A stretch of DNA of 64,000 nucleotides from Bacillota bacterium (GTDB taxonomy: Bacteria > Bacillota > Clostridia > Saccharofermentanales > Saccharofermentanaceae), in assembly GCA_023397475.1 (NCBI GenBank), contig JAEWUD010000025.1:1-64000 (forward strand), read 5' to 3'. Under the pieces are notes generated by a model, which saw only the letters and a program-made list of their open reading frames with translations, had not been told where the DNA came from and did no database searches. The position numbers and the translations under genes were made by a program. Within the stretch, counting starts at the first letter, position 1, and every line of letters starts with the position of its first letter. Positions 9,056 to 18,266 of the stretch are shown here, piece after piece.

Positions 9056-10333
9056 ATGGAGAACTTGACGGAAAAGGAGAGCGACATCATGGAGCAGGAG
9101 CCCGAGATTGCCGTTGACATCGAGAAGATTCAAGAGGAGATTCGCATGTCAATCACACGGCGCCCGGATTACGGCACCTTTGACAAAGAGGGAACGAGCT
9201 TCATGCGGACAACCCTTACCGAAGAAGCGGGGATCGTATCCCGGCTTACGGCGATGTCTGTTCTGACAAACCAGTCATGGGAGATCATACCACTGACGTC
9301 ACACGGCGGAGGGAATCCGATATCCCGTCGGGTGAAGCGCCTTGTTATGAAGTTTTTTGGCTGGCCGGCGCGTCGATATGCCCGGACACAGACCGATTGT
9401 AACGGACACATCATACGCGAACTCAATGAAATGGTGACGCTGATGAACAAGCTGACCACGCGCATTGAGACGCAAAACGAGAAGATTATTTCGCAGGAGT
9501 CCGAGATCGCATCCCTCGCCGGAACTTTGCGTCGATGCCTGGCGGATTATACGACGAAGAGCCAGACTATTTACGATCGCGTAGAGGAACACACAGCGGC
9601 GATCGACGAATGCAATCAAGCGTTGCGTGATACTCGCGAACAAATGAATGCGTTAGTTCGTCAAATCGAATCGCCGCAAGATTTTGATTACGCGGGATTT
9701 GAGGACCGTTATCGGGGCAGTGAAGAGAATATTCTTGATCTTCTGAAGACAAGATATCTTCCGCATTTTGCCAAATGCAAGCGCGTTGTGGATCTCGGTT
9801 GCGGCAGAGGCGAGTTTCTGTCCGTGCTGAAGGGCTCAGGCATTGATTCTTTCGGAGTGGATATGGACTCCGATATGATTGCGCGTTGTGCGGTTCGAGG
9901 CCTCAACGTTGAGGAGGGGGACGCCATCGACTATATCGCGTCTGCCAAGCCGGGAGAAGTCGATGGAATTATGTGTTCGCAGGTTGTTGAACACATCTCT
10001 TCTCAGGATCTTATTCGTCTCGTAAACGGCGCCTATAACGCTCTTCCCCAAGGTGGAATGTTGGCGATAGAGACGATCAATCCATTATCCCTTTCAGCCT
10101 ATCGATTCTCATATCCGATGGATATCACACATCGGCGCTTTGTGCACCCGTTTACCCTCAAGTTCCTTCTGGAATCGGTCGGGTTCTCGAAAGTCGAGTT
10201 GTGTTTTTATTCCGTCGCCCGAGAGCCGATCAGCTTCTCCGGCAAGACTCCGGAGGATGTTGCGGCATTCCTAAACGATGTTCAGGATGCGCTTTTCGGC
10301 GAACAGGATTACGCTGTGATCGCCCAGAAGTGA
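9056..10333 (+). CDS. SAM-dependent methyltransferase with N-terminal coiled coil
   Basis: A 425-residue protein. Residues ~130-215 are rich in heptad-like Leu/Ile/Glu spacing and probably form a coiled coil. The C-terminal half is a class I methyltransferase with VVDLGCGRGEFL (motif I, near residue 247), a GVDMDSDM segment for the SAM ribose contact, and ETINPLS in the substrate part. This two-part design resembles enzymes that methylate sugars or glycan chain ends, sometimes setting chain length. The role in this locus is inferred from its place between glycosyltransferase genes. Confidence 0.75.
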   Translation: MENLTEKESDIMEQEPEIAVDIEKIQEEIRMSITRRPDYGTFDKEGTSFMRTTLTEEAGIVSRLTAMSVLTNQSWEIIPLTSHGGGNPISRRVKRLVMKFFGWPARRYARTQTDCNGHIIRELNEMVTLMNKLTTRIETQNEKIISQESEIASLAGTLRRCLADYTTKSQTIYDRVEEHTAAIDECNQALRDTREQMNALVRQIESPQDFDYAGFEDRYRGSEENILDLLKTRYLPHFAKCKRVVDLGCGRGEFLSVLKGSGIDSFGVDMDSDMIARCAVRGLNVEEGDAIDYIASAKPGEVDGIMCSQVVEHISSQDLIRLVNGAYNALPQGGMLAIETINPLSLSAYRFSYPMDITHRRFVHPFTLKFLLESVGFSKVELCFYSVAREPISFSGKTPEDVAAFLNDVQDALFGEQDYAVIAQK

Positions 10334-10356
10334 CTTTCTGACAAGGAGGATATGAC

Positions 10357-11430
10357 TTGGAACGTATGATTTACCAGGTGTTGCCTACGCTGTCGTACGG
10401 GGATGCCGTCAGCAATCACGCATTGGCGTTGTCACGCCTTATGCGGAGCTATGGATTTAAGAATGAGATTTTCGCGGAGAATATCCACCCGAAGTTGTCA
10501 TTGTTCTGCCGACCGGTATCCGATATTTTTCGACGTGTGCGGCCGTTTGATATCGTGATCTACCATATGTCGACGGGCACGGAATTGAATTACTGGTTCA
10601 AAGATCTCCGCGCGAAGAAGGTAATGATCTACCACAACGTGACGCCCCCGAACTTCTTCTCCGGAATATCCGCTGTTGCCGAAGATTTAACAAGAAGAGG
10701 CCGGGAAGCATTGCGCGACATGGCCGGTTCTGTTGACATGTCGATCGCCGATTCCTCCTACAATGCCGAGGAACTTATGGATCTTGGGTACGACAATGTA
10801 CGAGTCGTACCGATTCTTTTGCCGTTTACGGATCTCTATACGCCTCCGGATGAGAAGGTGATCGAGAGAATGTCTGACGGCAGGATGAACCTTCTCTTTG
10901 TCGGGCGGATCTCGCCGAACAAGTGTCAGGAAGATATTATCGCGGTTCTGCACGAATACAAACGGCTTTATCATTCGAACTGCCGGCTAATTCTGGCGGG
11001 CGGTGAAGCGGGCATGGAGATTTATGGAGACATGCTTCGACGCTACGTGAAGCGCTTAGATCTCGTCGATGATGTTGTCTTTACCGGACACATACGTTTT
11101 GAGGAGCTGCTGGCGTACTACAAGACGGCGGATGCGTTTGTCTGCATGAGTCGGCACGAGGGTTTCTGCGTTCCTCTCGTAGAGTCGATGTTTTTCGATA
11201 TTCCGATCTTTGCCAGAAGAACCAGCGCGATTCCCTATACGCTCGGTGACAGCGGCATACAGTTTGACGGCCGTGATTTTTCCGAAATTGCGGGCAAAAT
11301 TCACACGATCATGACCGATCCGCAGGAGCGCCGGGCGCTACTCAGATGCCAGCGCGAGAAGCTTGCCGATTACGATAACGCTGTTGTCGAGAGTCAGCTG
11401 GTCGCGATTATGGCCGAATACATGCGATAG
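10357..11430 (+). CDS. GT4 glycosyltransferase
   Basis: A 357-residue GT-B protein. A TTG start at 10357 is chosen because AAGGAGGA ends seven bases before it; the ATG at 10352 runs into a stop at once, and the in-frame ATG at 10366 is too far from the ribosome binding site. Visible motifs are LLFVGRISPNKCQED near residue 180 and the E-x7-E motif RHEGFCVPLVESM near residue 265. It opens with a segment on YHMSTG and HNVTPPNFF, as in GT4 proteins that add later sugars to repeat units. Substrates cannot be assigned. Confidence 0.82.
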   Translation: MERMIYQVLPTLSYGDAVSNHALALSRLMRSYGFKNEIFAENIHPKLSLFCRPVSDIFRRVRPFDIVIYHMSTGTELNYWFKDLRAKKVMIYHNVTPPNFFSGISAVAEDLTRRGREALRDMAGSVDMSIADSSYNAEELMDLGYDNVRVVPILLPFTDLYTPPDEKVIERMSDGRMNLLFVGRISPNKCQEDIIAVLHEYKRLYHSNCRLILAGGEAGMEIYGDMLRRYVKRLDLVDDVVFTGHIRFEELLAYYKTADAFVCMSRHEGFCVPLVESMFFDIPIFARRTSAIPYTLGDSGIQFDGRDFSEIAGKIHTIMTDPQERRALLRCQREKLADYDNAVVESQLVAIMAEYMR

Positions 11431-11439
11431 GAGAGACAC

Positions 11440-12708
11440 ATGCATACAGATAATAAGAAGAAGATCGCCATGGTCGTTCAACGCTACGGACTCGAGGTCA
11501 ACGGAGGCGCCGAACTCGAATGTCGTCTGTACGCGGAAAGACTGACGCCTTTCTATGATGTGACGATACTCACCACCTGTGCCGTCGATCACTATACCTG
11601 GGCGGATTCCTACAAGCCGGGCGAGGAGATGATCAACGGCGTTCGCGTCATGCGATTTCCCGTCGATTACGAGCGTAAGATGGAAGAATTCGCGCCTTTG
11701 CACGGATGGATGATGGCGGGGAAGCACTCCCCGGAGGAAGAGACAAAATGGCTGCTCTCCCAGGGTCCCGTTTCCAAAAAACTCATCAAGTATATCACTG
11801 CCCAGAAGGATGCCTATGAGTGCTTTGTCTTTATGACTTACTTGTACCACCCGACGGTCGCCGGTGTCTCCATTGTCCCCGGCAAGAGCGTTCTCATACC
11901 GACCGCACATGACGAGCCTCCGATCTATCTTTCGATTTTTCGCGAGGTGTTTAAGAAGCCGAAGGCGATCTTCTACAATACTCTATCCGAACAGATTTTC
12001 GTAAATACCATGTTCGACAACGCATCGATCCGCAGCGAGATCGGGGGAGCAGGCGTCGATCTGCCGGAGAATATCGATGCGTCGACGTTCCGTCAACGCT
12101 TCGGCATCAACGGCCCCTATATCGTCTACGTAGGACGTATCGAAGAAGGGAAGGGCTGCCAGGACTTGTTCAAGCTTCTGGATTTCTATAATAAGGGTCG
12201 GCTGAAGAATCGTTTGCCACCTCTTACCCTTGTCATGGTCGGCAAGGCCGCGATGAAGATTCCGGAGCGTCCGTACGTTAAACCCTTGGGGTTTGTTAGC
12301 GAGAATGATAAGTACGCCGCGATCATGGAGTCGTCCTTTCTTGTTCTTCCTTCTCATTTCGAGAGCCTTTCGATCGTCGTTCTCGAAGCTTTTCGATTAG
12401 GCAAGCCGGTTCTGGTCAACGGAACGTGCGAAGTCCTGCGGGATCATTGCCGAATTTCGAATGGCGGATTCTATTATCAGACTCCCGATGAATTCTGCGC
12501 ATTCACGGATTACCTTCTCGAGAATACCGAGGTTGCCGCACAGATGGGGCGCAACGGCCAGCGATATCAGAAGGAGTACTATACCTGGGAACACATCATT
12601 CAGAAGCTGTCTTCGTTAATCGAATATGCAAGCAACAAAGAAGATCAAAAGCCGAACGCAAAGAAGGCCTCGACGCTGAATAACCTTGACACGGGCAAGA
12701 AAGTCTAG
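11440..12708 (+). CDS. GT4 glycosyltransferase, last gene of the operon
   Basis: A 422-residue GT-B enzyme starting ten bases after the previous gene with GGAG before the ATG. It begins with KIAMVVQRYGLEVNGGAE, the acceptor-domain signature of this GT4 subgroup, and later shows VYVGRIEEGKGCQDL near residue 230 and the E-x7-E motif HFESLSIVVLEAF near residue 305. The lysine- and asparagine-rich tail of about 25 residues is probably disordered. The first repeat element begins about 60 bases after its stop. Confidence 0.83.
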   Translation: MHTDNKKKIAMVVQRYGLEVNGGAELECRLYAERLTPFYDVTILTTCAVDHYTWADSYKPGEEMINGVRVMRFPVDYERKMEEFAPLHGWMMAGKHSPEEETKWLLSQGPVSKKLIKYITAQKDAYECFVFMTYLYHPTVAGVSIVPGKSVLIPTAHDEPPIYLSIFREVFKKPKAIFYNTLSEQIFVNTMFDNASIRSEIGGAGVDLPENIDASTFRQRFGINGPYIVYVGRIEEGKGCQDLFKLLDFYNKGRLKNRLPPLTLVMVGKAAMKIPERPYVKPLGFVSENDKYAAIMESSFLVLPSHFESLSIVVLEAFRLGKPVLVNGTCEVLRDHCRISNGGFYYQTPDEFCAFTDYLLENTEVAAQMGRNGQRYQKEYYTWEHIIQKLSSLIEYASNKEDQKPNAKKASTLNNLDTGKKV

Positions 12709-12767
12709 CCGAGGGAACCGCGAGAATCGTATATCTGCCAATGTTAATAAAATATCTGCTCGAAAAA

Positions 12768-13195
12768 GGACTGTCATACAACCTATGCTTGCAAGGGAGA
12801 AAGAAACCAAGATAATGTCTTGAAAAAGATAGCGGTTTCTATTCCACATTCACTAACTACGGCTGGATGGTCGGCGCACATACGAAACCCCGTGAAGGAG
12901 CCCGTTTCGTATGTGCCTCATTGATGAATAACCGCTCTGGGCTAGCCGGCGCACATACGAAACCCTGTGGAGAACCCTGTTTCGTATGTGCATCAATGAC
13001 GAATAACCGCTCTAGGCTGGCTGGCGCACATACGAAACCCCATGAAGGAGCCCGTTTCGTATGTGCCTCATTGACGAATAATCGCTCTTGACTGGCCGGC
13101 GCACATACGAAAACACGTAAAGTGCTCTGTTTCGTATGTGCATCAATGATAGATAATGCTTGGCCGGCTAACGCCACTACAAACTGCGACAGCCC
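12768..13195 (+). repeat. Hairpin-array element, copy 1 (four 75-bp units)
   Basis: A 428-bp element bounded by short imperfect inverted repeats, GGACTGTC at 12768 and GACAGCCC ending at 13195. Inside are four tandem units with an exact 75-bp period. Each unit holds a 41-bp hairpin at 12876-12916, 12951-12991, 13026-13066 and 13101-13141, whose arms are GCACATACGAAAC and GTTTCGTATGTGC. The ~34-bp linkers are also conserved (CATTGATGAATAACCGCTC type). The same design in inverted orientation occurs at 17550-18131. This looks like a non-autonomous mobile repeat, not a gene. The rest of the 12709-13285 gap holds only the hairpin at 13241. Confidence 0.8.
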
Positions 13196-13240
13196 ATTAG
13201 AAAATCGAAAGAATATGTCGTGTCGGTGGGCGAGTGTTAG

Positions 13241-13268
13241 GCGAGCTTCCCCGTCCGGGGAGGCTCGT
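13241..13268 (-). terminator. Stem-loop behind the sugar transferase gene
   Basis: A GC-rich hairpin (GCGAGC..TCCCC, loop, GGGGA..GCTCGT) eighteen bases past the stop of the leftward gene at 13286. No clear U-tract follows, so termination may be weak or factor-assisted. Confidence 0.45.
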
Positions 13269-13285
13269 CTAATGCGAGACCGCCA

Positions 13286-14716
13286 TTATTTTTCCTTCGG
13301 CTCAACCGGACAAAAGGTCTCCTGGTTCTCCTGGAAAGTCTTCTTGTAAAGTCGAGGGGTAAAGACAGCGCGGACGGTCTGAAATACGATCTTGATATCC
13401 TCGAGTATGGAGTAGTTCTTGATGTACAGTAGATCATACCGGAGCTTATCTTCCGCAGATGTGTCATAACTTCCGGCAATCTGCGCAAGGCCTGTAATTC
13501 CGGCCTTTACGACAAAACGCTGTGCATATGCGGGAATATCTTTCTGAAATTGCTCGACAAAGACAGGGCGTTCGGACCGGGGGCCCACGACACTCATCTC
13601 GCCCTTGAGAACATTCAGGAACTGCGGAACTTCGTCAAGTTTGGAACGGCGAAGGAAACGGCCGACCGGGGTGACGCGAGGGTCGCTCTTACCCGAGATC
13701 ACGGGACCTGTCGCCACCTCAGCATCTGTAGGCATCGTGCGAAGCTTATAGATGAAATACGACTTGTTATCGATGGTGATCCGTTCTTGGCGATAGATGA
13801 TCGGTCCTTTCGATGTTATCTTTACCAGAATCGCGGCGATCAACAGAAAAGGTGCAGTTACGATCAGAGCGAGAACGGATACAAAGATGTCGAAGATTCT
13901 CTTTACCAGTCGCTGTTCGAAGGTGAGTCCCAAACGGTCCAGCATGAAGACCATCAAGTCATTAAAGTTGATGAGACGCGACTTGTAGAGGGAAAGTTCA
14001 TAGAACTCCGGCACCAAGTAGGCAACGGTATTCTTGCGCGCGCAGTATAGAATAATATCGGATTTGGCTGTATCCGGAACTCCGGGACAGATCAGAATTT
14101 CATCGTAATTCCGGATAATCGAACGTACGGCTTTCCGGTCATCGCATACGACACGATCGGCGAGATCAAGGTCAAGTTCGCGAAGACTCGAGTTGATCTG
14201 CTGCTCCACGGAATCAATCTCCTGATCCGAACTGCCGATGATGACGAGCTTGCCGGTCACGTATAAGTGCCGGCTGATCACAAGGCCGATCGCACTCCAG
14301 ACCGCGACAAACAGGAAGATGATAGGGACGCTGATTGCGATAACGCTTCGTGGCAGTGCATGTTGCAGGAGAAAGTACGCGGAGGTTGTCGTAAACAGCG
14401 TCTGCAAAAGAGAGAACTTGATCGATTGCGCGACGACATCGAGATTCTTCTTGCGAAAAAAACGGGAGAACTCCAGAAAATTTGCAAGAAAGAATGCCGA
14501 AAGGGAAATCAATGGGATCAATGTCTGATATGCCTTGTAGTTGGATGCAATCAGGCTGGGAGCAGCCAAAAGTTTCGATATCCACTTCGGCAACAAGGGA
14601 ATAACGGCCGGATAAATCGCAAAAGAGCTGATATAAGCCAAATTCACAAGAAGTACGAAGACGATAAAGAACAGCAACTTAAATAAATGCGTCGCAGAAA
14701 ATCTGCCGTTAAACAT
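13286..14716 (-). CDS. Polyprenyl glycosylphosphotransferase (WbaP/WcaJ-like initiating sugar transferase)
   Basis: It transfers a sugar-1-phosphate from a nucleotide sugar to undecaprenyl phosphate, the first step of surface glycan assembly. Of 476 residues, roughly the first 140 hold four membrane helices, followed by a degenerate Rossmann-like region. Residues ~275-465 form the bacterial sugar transferase domain: KRIFDIFVS helix, YRQERI, YKLRTMPTDAE, RRSKLDEVPQFLNVLKGEMS and VGPRSERP. These are the complete catalytic motifs. It is separated from the main glycan operon by repeat element copy 1 and reads in the opposite direction, but is the obvious initiator for it. Confidence 0.9.
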   Translation of the reverse strand: MFNGRFSATHLFKLLFFIVFVLLVNLAYISSFAIYPAVIPLLPKWISKLLAAPSLIASNYKAYQTLIPLISLSAFFLANFLEFSRFFRKKNLDVVAQSIKFSLLQTLFTTTSAYFLLQHALPRSVIAISVPIIFLFVAVWSAIGLVISRHLYVTGKLVIIGSSDQEIDSVEQQINSSLRELDLDLADRVVCDDRKAVRSIIRNYDEILICPGVPDTAKSDIILYCARKNTVAYLVPEFYELSLYKSRLINFNDLMVFMLDRLGLTFEQRLVKRIFDIFVSVLALIVTAPFLLIAAILVKITSKGPIIYRQERITIDNKSYFIYKLRTMPTDAEVATGPVISGKSDPRVTPVGRFLRRSKLDEVPQFLNVLKGEMSVVGPRSERPVFVEQFQKDIPAYAQRFVVKAGITGLAQIAGSYDTSAEDKLRYDLLYIKNYSILEDIKIVFQTVRAVFTPRLYKKTFQENQETFCPVEPKEK

Positions 14717-14774
14717 CTTGATCTCCAGTCAGCCCATTGTGTCTCGCACCGATGGGGCATACGATACCGCTATT

Positions 14775-15443
14775 TTATTCTATACGGCACGTTACCGCAA
14801 CGGGGGTAACAAAAGAACAGATGACACAGGTGCAACAAGCGATCGCGGTTCGAATATCTGTGACGAAGACCTCCGCCAAATCTTCTATGGGTTCATCGGA
14901 AGAAGTGAAGCCTTCCAGGAAAGAAGACTGCGTGTCGCGATAGTATGCGTGCCACTGCGCAAAAACCGAGAAAAGATAATCCGGATCGGCCGGTCTCGTC
15001 GCCTTAGCGTCCGTCTCGGGCTCGAAGCGGCACAGAGCCTCAATCTCTGATTTGTGATCATAGAAAAAATCACGCATCTCATGTTCGTAATTCAGATGTC
15101 TCTTCGCTCCGTTAATCCCGTCACCCTGGTGCGCCGCGCAAAAGAAATCACATAAATAGTGACTCACAATCCCGAGTCGCAGGGAAAAAACAGGGGAGAT
15201 CAGATACTGATCAAACGCATGTCTCCTGTGCTTGGTAAGTGAAAGAACAAGCTTCTTGTAAATATACGGAAATGAACGCGAAGCGAAATGAGGATGTGTT
15301 ACCGGTAGCCATGATAGATCGGGGAGCATATTCCCCAGACCATACCAGAAAGACGATATACGTATGTGATGATCCCCGGATAATGCCGCCGAAACATTCT
15401 CGCGAATCATCGCTCCCATGCGGCGGTGTAGCTTTGTTACCAT
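14775..15443 (-). CDS. Zinc-dependent phospholipase C family protein
   Basis: A 222-residue protein resembling the Zn_dep_PLPC family seen in many Clostridia. Candidate zinc ligands are spread along the chain: DHHIRISSFWYGLGN and LPDLSW in the first quarter, then HYLCDFFCAAHQ near residue 105 and HLNYEHEM near residue 125. There is no signal peptide, which differs from secreted clostridial phospholipase C, so a cytoplasmic hydrolase role is likely. Substrate is unknown. It lies upstream of the sugar transferase on the same strand with a 58-base gap. Confidence 0.72.
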   Translation of the reverse strand: MVTKLHRRMGAMIRENVSAALSGDHHIRISSFWYGLGNMLPDLSWLPVTHPHFASRSFPYIYKKLVLSLTKHRRHAFDQYLISPVFSLRLGIVSHYLCDFFCAAHQGDGINGAKRHLNYEHEMRDFFYDHKSEIEALCRFEPETDAKATRPADPDYLFSVFAQWHAYYRDTQSSFLEGFTSSDEPIEDLAEVFVTDIRTAIACCTCVICSFVTPVAVTCRIE

Positions 15444-15587
15444 TCGAGTCTAAAACCTCTCCCCGATGCCTTGTGGCAAACCCCCGAATACCGTCCTCAT
15501 TATACGACCTGGTTTTCGAAAAAAATAGCAAAAATCACAAAGATCAAGTCGAATTGTGCTAAAAGATTTCTGCGCAATCAGAAAAAG

Positions 15588-15616
15588 TTGTCTTGCAAGA
15601 AAGACATGCTTATAGT
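15588..15616 (+). promoter_or_regulatory. Sigma-70-type promoter for the VanW gene
   Basis: TTGTCT at 15588-15593 and TATAGT at 15611-15616 are separated by 17 bases, about 100 bases upstream of the ATG at 15715. The rest of the 15444-15714 gap shows nothing else recognisable. Confidence 0.5.
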
Positions 15617-15714
15617 AACTTTTAGATAGGATTATTTGTTCTATATGTGACGGGATTCCGCCTGAAGATAGATGAAGCAGATTTGTTCCCGAAAGGTTTT
15701 GGTGTTCATAGCTT

Positions 15715-17355
15715 ATGAAAAAACGTAAATCCTCGAAACTTAAAGCGCAGCGCGCCTTGATTTTTGCGCTGATCACGGTGATTGTTCTTGCGACGACCGC
15801 AACCGCCATTATCTTTTTTACGACGCGGGAGAAGACATACCCGGTTCGCAACACAACCGGCGAGACGGTTTCCCTCACTGTGGAACAGTTGCGTCTGGAA
15901 CTGGATACGAATGGATTCTATAACGGCATCTCCATCAATGGTGTGGACTTATCGGGCAAGACGAAGGAAGAGGCTCTCGCGCTTTTCGCGGGGAATCCGG
16001 CCTTGGACACGCCTGAGGTGCAATACACACTCCTTGCCTCCGGCGTCTCTTATCCGCTTGACGGCGCCTCACTTGGAATCTCCTCAAATCTTTTCGCGAT
16101 CATTGATGAAGCCTTCGCTTACGGTCGCACATCAACCCTTGCTGACGAAGGCGAAGCTCTCGCAGAGCGATATAACCTGATCACGGATCTTGCTTTACAG
16201 AAGAAGAACTACACGACTGCCTATACAGCGGATCCGGTTATGACGGCGACTGCCGTACACGCGATTCTCGATCCTCTGGAAGTAGAGGTCATGGATGCCA
16301 AGGTGACGGAATTCGATGTAGAAGCTCTGGCTTTCGTCATTGAGGAAGCCAAAGTAGGAATTACTTATCAGACCGATAATACGATCACGGAAGTTCTTAA
16401 TGCGGTATCGACCGGTGTGTATGCCGCAGAGTTCACCGTTGGTGCCGATATGATTCAGCCGCAAGTCTCTTCCGAGATTCTTCGCCAGAATCTCGGATTC
16501 ATCGCGAAGTCAGTGACCAACACCACGGCGGATGATAACCGTAACACCAATATCCGTCTCGTTTGCGAAACCATAGACGGACTGGTTCTTCAGCCCGGTG
16601 AGTCCTTCGACTATAACGAATTTGTCGGCGAGAGAACCGCTGAGAAGGGTTATAAAGAAGCGACGGGAATCTATGAGGGAACGACTCGACAGGAACTCGG
16701 CGGAGGTATCTGCCAAGTTAGCGGCACCATGTACCACACCGTAATGAAGGCAGACCTTCAGGTCGATGAGCGTCATCCGCATACCTGGCCGAGCACATAT
16801 GTTCCGAAGGGAACAGATGCGACGGTAACTTGGGGCGGCAAGAATTTCAAGTTCACCAATAACACCGAGTATCCGATTGCGCTTCACGCGTACTATAAGA
16901 ACCAGACCGTGACCGTCGAGCTTTACGGACGTCCTGTGGCCGATGGAATGACGATTAAGATTGAGGGCCTTGTTGTATCTGATGTAGAGCCCGGACCTCC
17001 GGAGTATGTGGCGGATCCGCTTCTGCCCGCGGGAAAGATTGCCGAGAAGAATGTTCGTGACCCGCACAATCAAATTTCGGCGGAGTGCTACAAGGTTTAC
17101 TATGATAAAGACGGCAATGAGGTTAAGCGAGTGCTCGAATCCAAGAGCTACTATCCCGCGATTACAGCGAAGATTGGCGTCGGTGTACTGGCCCCGGACG
17201 GCGTAACACTGTATCCGCTTGACCCCAAGACCGGAATTGTCACGATGCCTTCTGTAACACCCACACCTCCCGTGACTCCGCCGGCAGAGACAACTCCTGC
17301 TCCCTCGGAGACAGCTCCGACAGATCCCAGCGTTGTTCCTGCGGACAGTAACTGA
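15715..17355 (+). CDS. VanW family cell-surface protein
   Basis: A 546-residue protein with a basic N-terminus and one membrane helix at about residues 12-35 (ALIFALITVIVLATTATAI), so it is anchored or exported. Residues ~65-240 contain peptidoglycan-binding-4-like repeats, with YNGISINGVDLSGKTKEEA at the start. The VanW domain spans about 255-405 and includes LQPGESFDYNEFVG and the strongly conserved GGGICQVSGTMYH. A proline/threonine-rich tail of about 45 residues closes the protein. VanW was named from vancomycin-resistance clusters, but such genes are common in Clostridia and their biochemical role is unsettled. No van resistance genes are nearby. Confidence 0.88.
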   Translation: MKKRKSSKLKAQRALIFALITVIVLATTATAIIFFTTREKTYPVRNTTGETVSLTVEQLRLELDTNGFYNGISINGVDLSGKTKEEALALFAGNPALDTPEVQYTLLASGVSYPLDGASLGISSNLFAIIDEAFAYGRTSTLADEGEALAERYNLITDLALQKKNYTTAYTADPVMTATAVHAILDPLEVEVMDAKVTEFDVEALAFVIEEAKVGITYQTDNTITEVLNAVSTGVYAAEFTVGADMIQPQVSSEILRQNLGFIAKSVTNTTADDNRNTNIRLVCETIDGLVLQPGESFDYNEFVGERTAEKGYKEATGIYEGTTRQELGGGICQVSGTMYHTVMKADLQVDERHPHTWPSTYVPKGTDATVTWGGKNFKFTNNTEYPIALHAYYKNQTVTVELYGRPVADGMTIKIEGLVVSDVEPGPPEYVADPLLPAGKIAEKNVRDPHNQISAECYKVYYDKDGNEVKRVLESKSYYPAITAKIGVGVLAPDGVTLYPLDPKTGIVTMPSVTPTPPVTPPAETTPAPSETAPTDPSVVPADSN

Positions 17356-17388
17356 CGAGAGAATACGAACGATAAATCGAACAAGAAG

Positions 17389-17430
17389 GGGCTGTCTCAA
17401 AACGAAAGTTGAGAGACGGCCCTGTTTTTT
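17389..17430 (+). terminator. Terminator after the VanW gene
   Basis: GGGCTGTCTC pairs with GAGACGGCCC across a short AT-rich loop and is followed by TGTTTTTT. The stem shares the word GGGCTGTC with the ends of the neighbouring repeat element. Confidence 0.75.
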
Positions 17431-17549
17431 ATTATTACAATGGTGCAGTCTCGCATCTTTCTTGCTTTCGCAGATCCAGAATCTTCGATTCTATGGAGGA
17501 GAGGCTCATCATCTCCTCGCATCCTGTGTAATGAATGCCGAGAAACTGA

Positions 17550-18131
17550 AGTGTGTCGCAATTATTTGTAGCGTAAGCCATCCCAGAGCGGTTATTTGTC
17601 AATGATGCACATACGAAACTGGCTCTCTCCCGGGTTTTCGTATGTGCGCCGACCAACCCATGTGCGATTATTTGTCATTGATGCACATACGAAACAGGCT
17701 CCTTCGCGGGTTTTCGTATGTGCGTTAGCCATCTCTGAGCGATTATTTATCATTGATGCACATACGAAACAGGCTCGCTCATGGGTTTTCGTATGTGCGC
17801 CGACCATCCCATGACCGGTTATTTATCAATGATGCACATACGAAATAGGCTCCTTCGCGGGTTTTCGTATGTGCGTTAGCCATATCAGAGCAATTATTTG
17901 TCATTGATGCACATACGAAACAGGCTCCTTCTCGGGTTTTCGTATGTGCGTAAGCCATCTCTGAGCGGTTATTCGTCAATGATGCACATACGAAACAGGC
18001 TCTTTCGTGGGTTTTCGTATGTGCGCCAGGCTGTCCGGTGCAGATGGAGAATATTTTCAAGAAAGCGTTATCTATTTGCGACGGGATATTACTTTTGTTC
18101 TCTCTGGCAATCAGGTGTTTAGAGACAGCCC
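17550..18131 (-). repeat. Hairpin-array element, copy 2 (six 75/76-bp units), inverted relative to copy 1
   Basis: A ~582-bp element ending in GACAGCCC at 18124-18131. The other end aligns with AGTGTGTC at 17550. Six hairpins of 41 bp lie at 17607, 17683, 17758, 17834, 17909 and 17984 (starts), with 75 or 76 bp spacing. Arms are GCACATACGAAA and TTTCGTATGTGC. Outer flanks align with those of copy 1 when reversed: CGCA..TTTGTAG..CGT(A/T)AGCC on one side and TTTTCAAGA on the other. Its length equals copy 1 plus two units. In the 911-base gap 17356-18266 the stretch 17433-17549 holds nothing I recognise. Confidence 0.78.
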
Positions 18132-18207
18132 ATTTCGACTTTGAACGCCTTTATTCCTTGTCTGACATATCACGATAAACCTGCTCAAGTCTCATCTTCG
18201 CGAAAAA

Positions 18208-18241
18208 GAGCAGTCTCAAAACATTCGTCTTGAGACTGCTC
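18208..18241 (-). terminator. Terminator after gpmI
   Basis: Read leftward, GAGCAGTCTCAAGAC pairs with a near-perfect complement ending GAGACTGCTC and is followed by TTTTTCG. It stands 25 bases past the gpmI stop. Confidence 0.85.
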
Positions 18242-18266
18242 TATAGAAACATGAGTGGGGAAGCGT

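Noticed and set aside
12876..13141. Hairpin arrays considered as CRISPR
   Set aside because: The segments between hairpins are conserved and not unique, the repeat is ~75 bp, and no cas genes are present.
12857..13177. Repeat peptides (AHTK...FVCAS) open on both strands of the hairpin arrays
   Set aside because: The 75-bp period is a multiple of three, so frames stay open by arithmetic. The 76-bp units in copy 2 break the frame, and no ribosome binding site is seen.
14238..14686. Plus-strand open frames inside the sugar transferase gene
   Set aside because: They lie entirely opposite a well-supported coding region and show no domain or start signal.
15715..17355. VanW protein as evidence of vancomycin resistance
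   Set aside because: No vanH, ligase or vanX genes are nearby, and such proteins are widespread in Clostridia without resistance.
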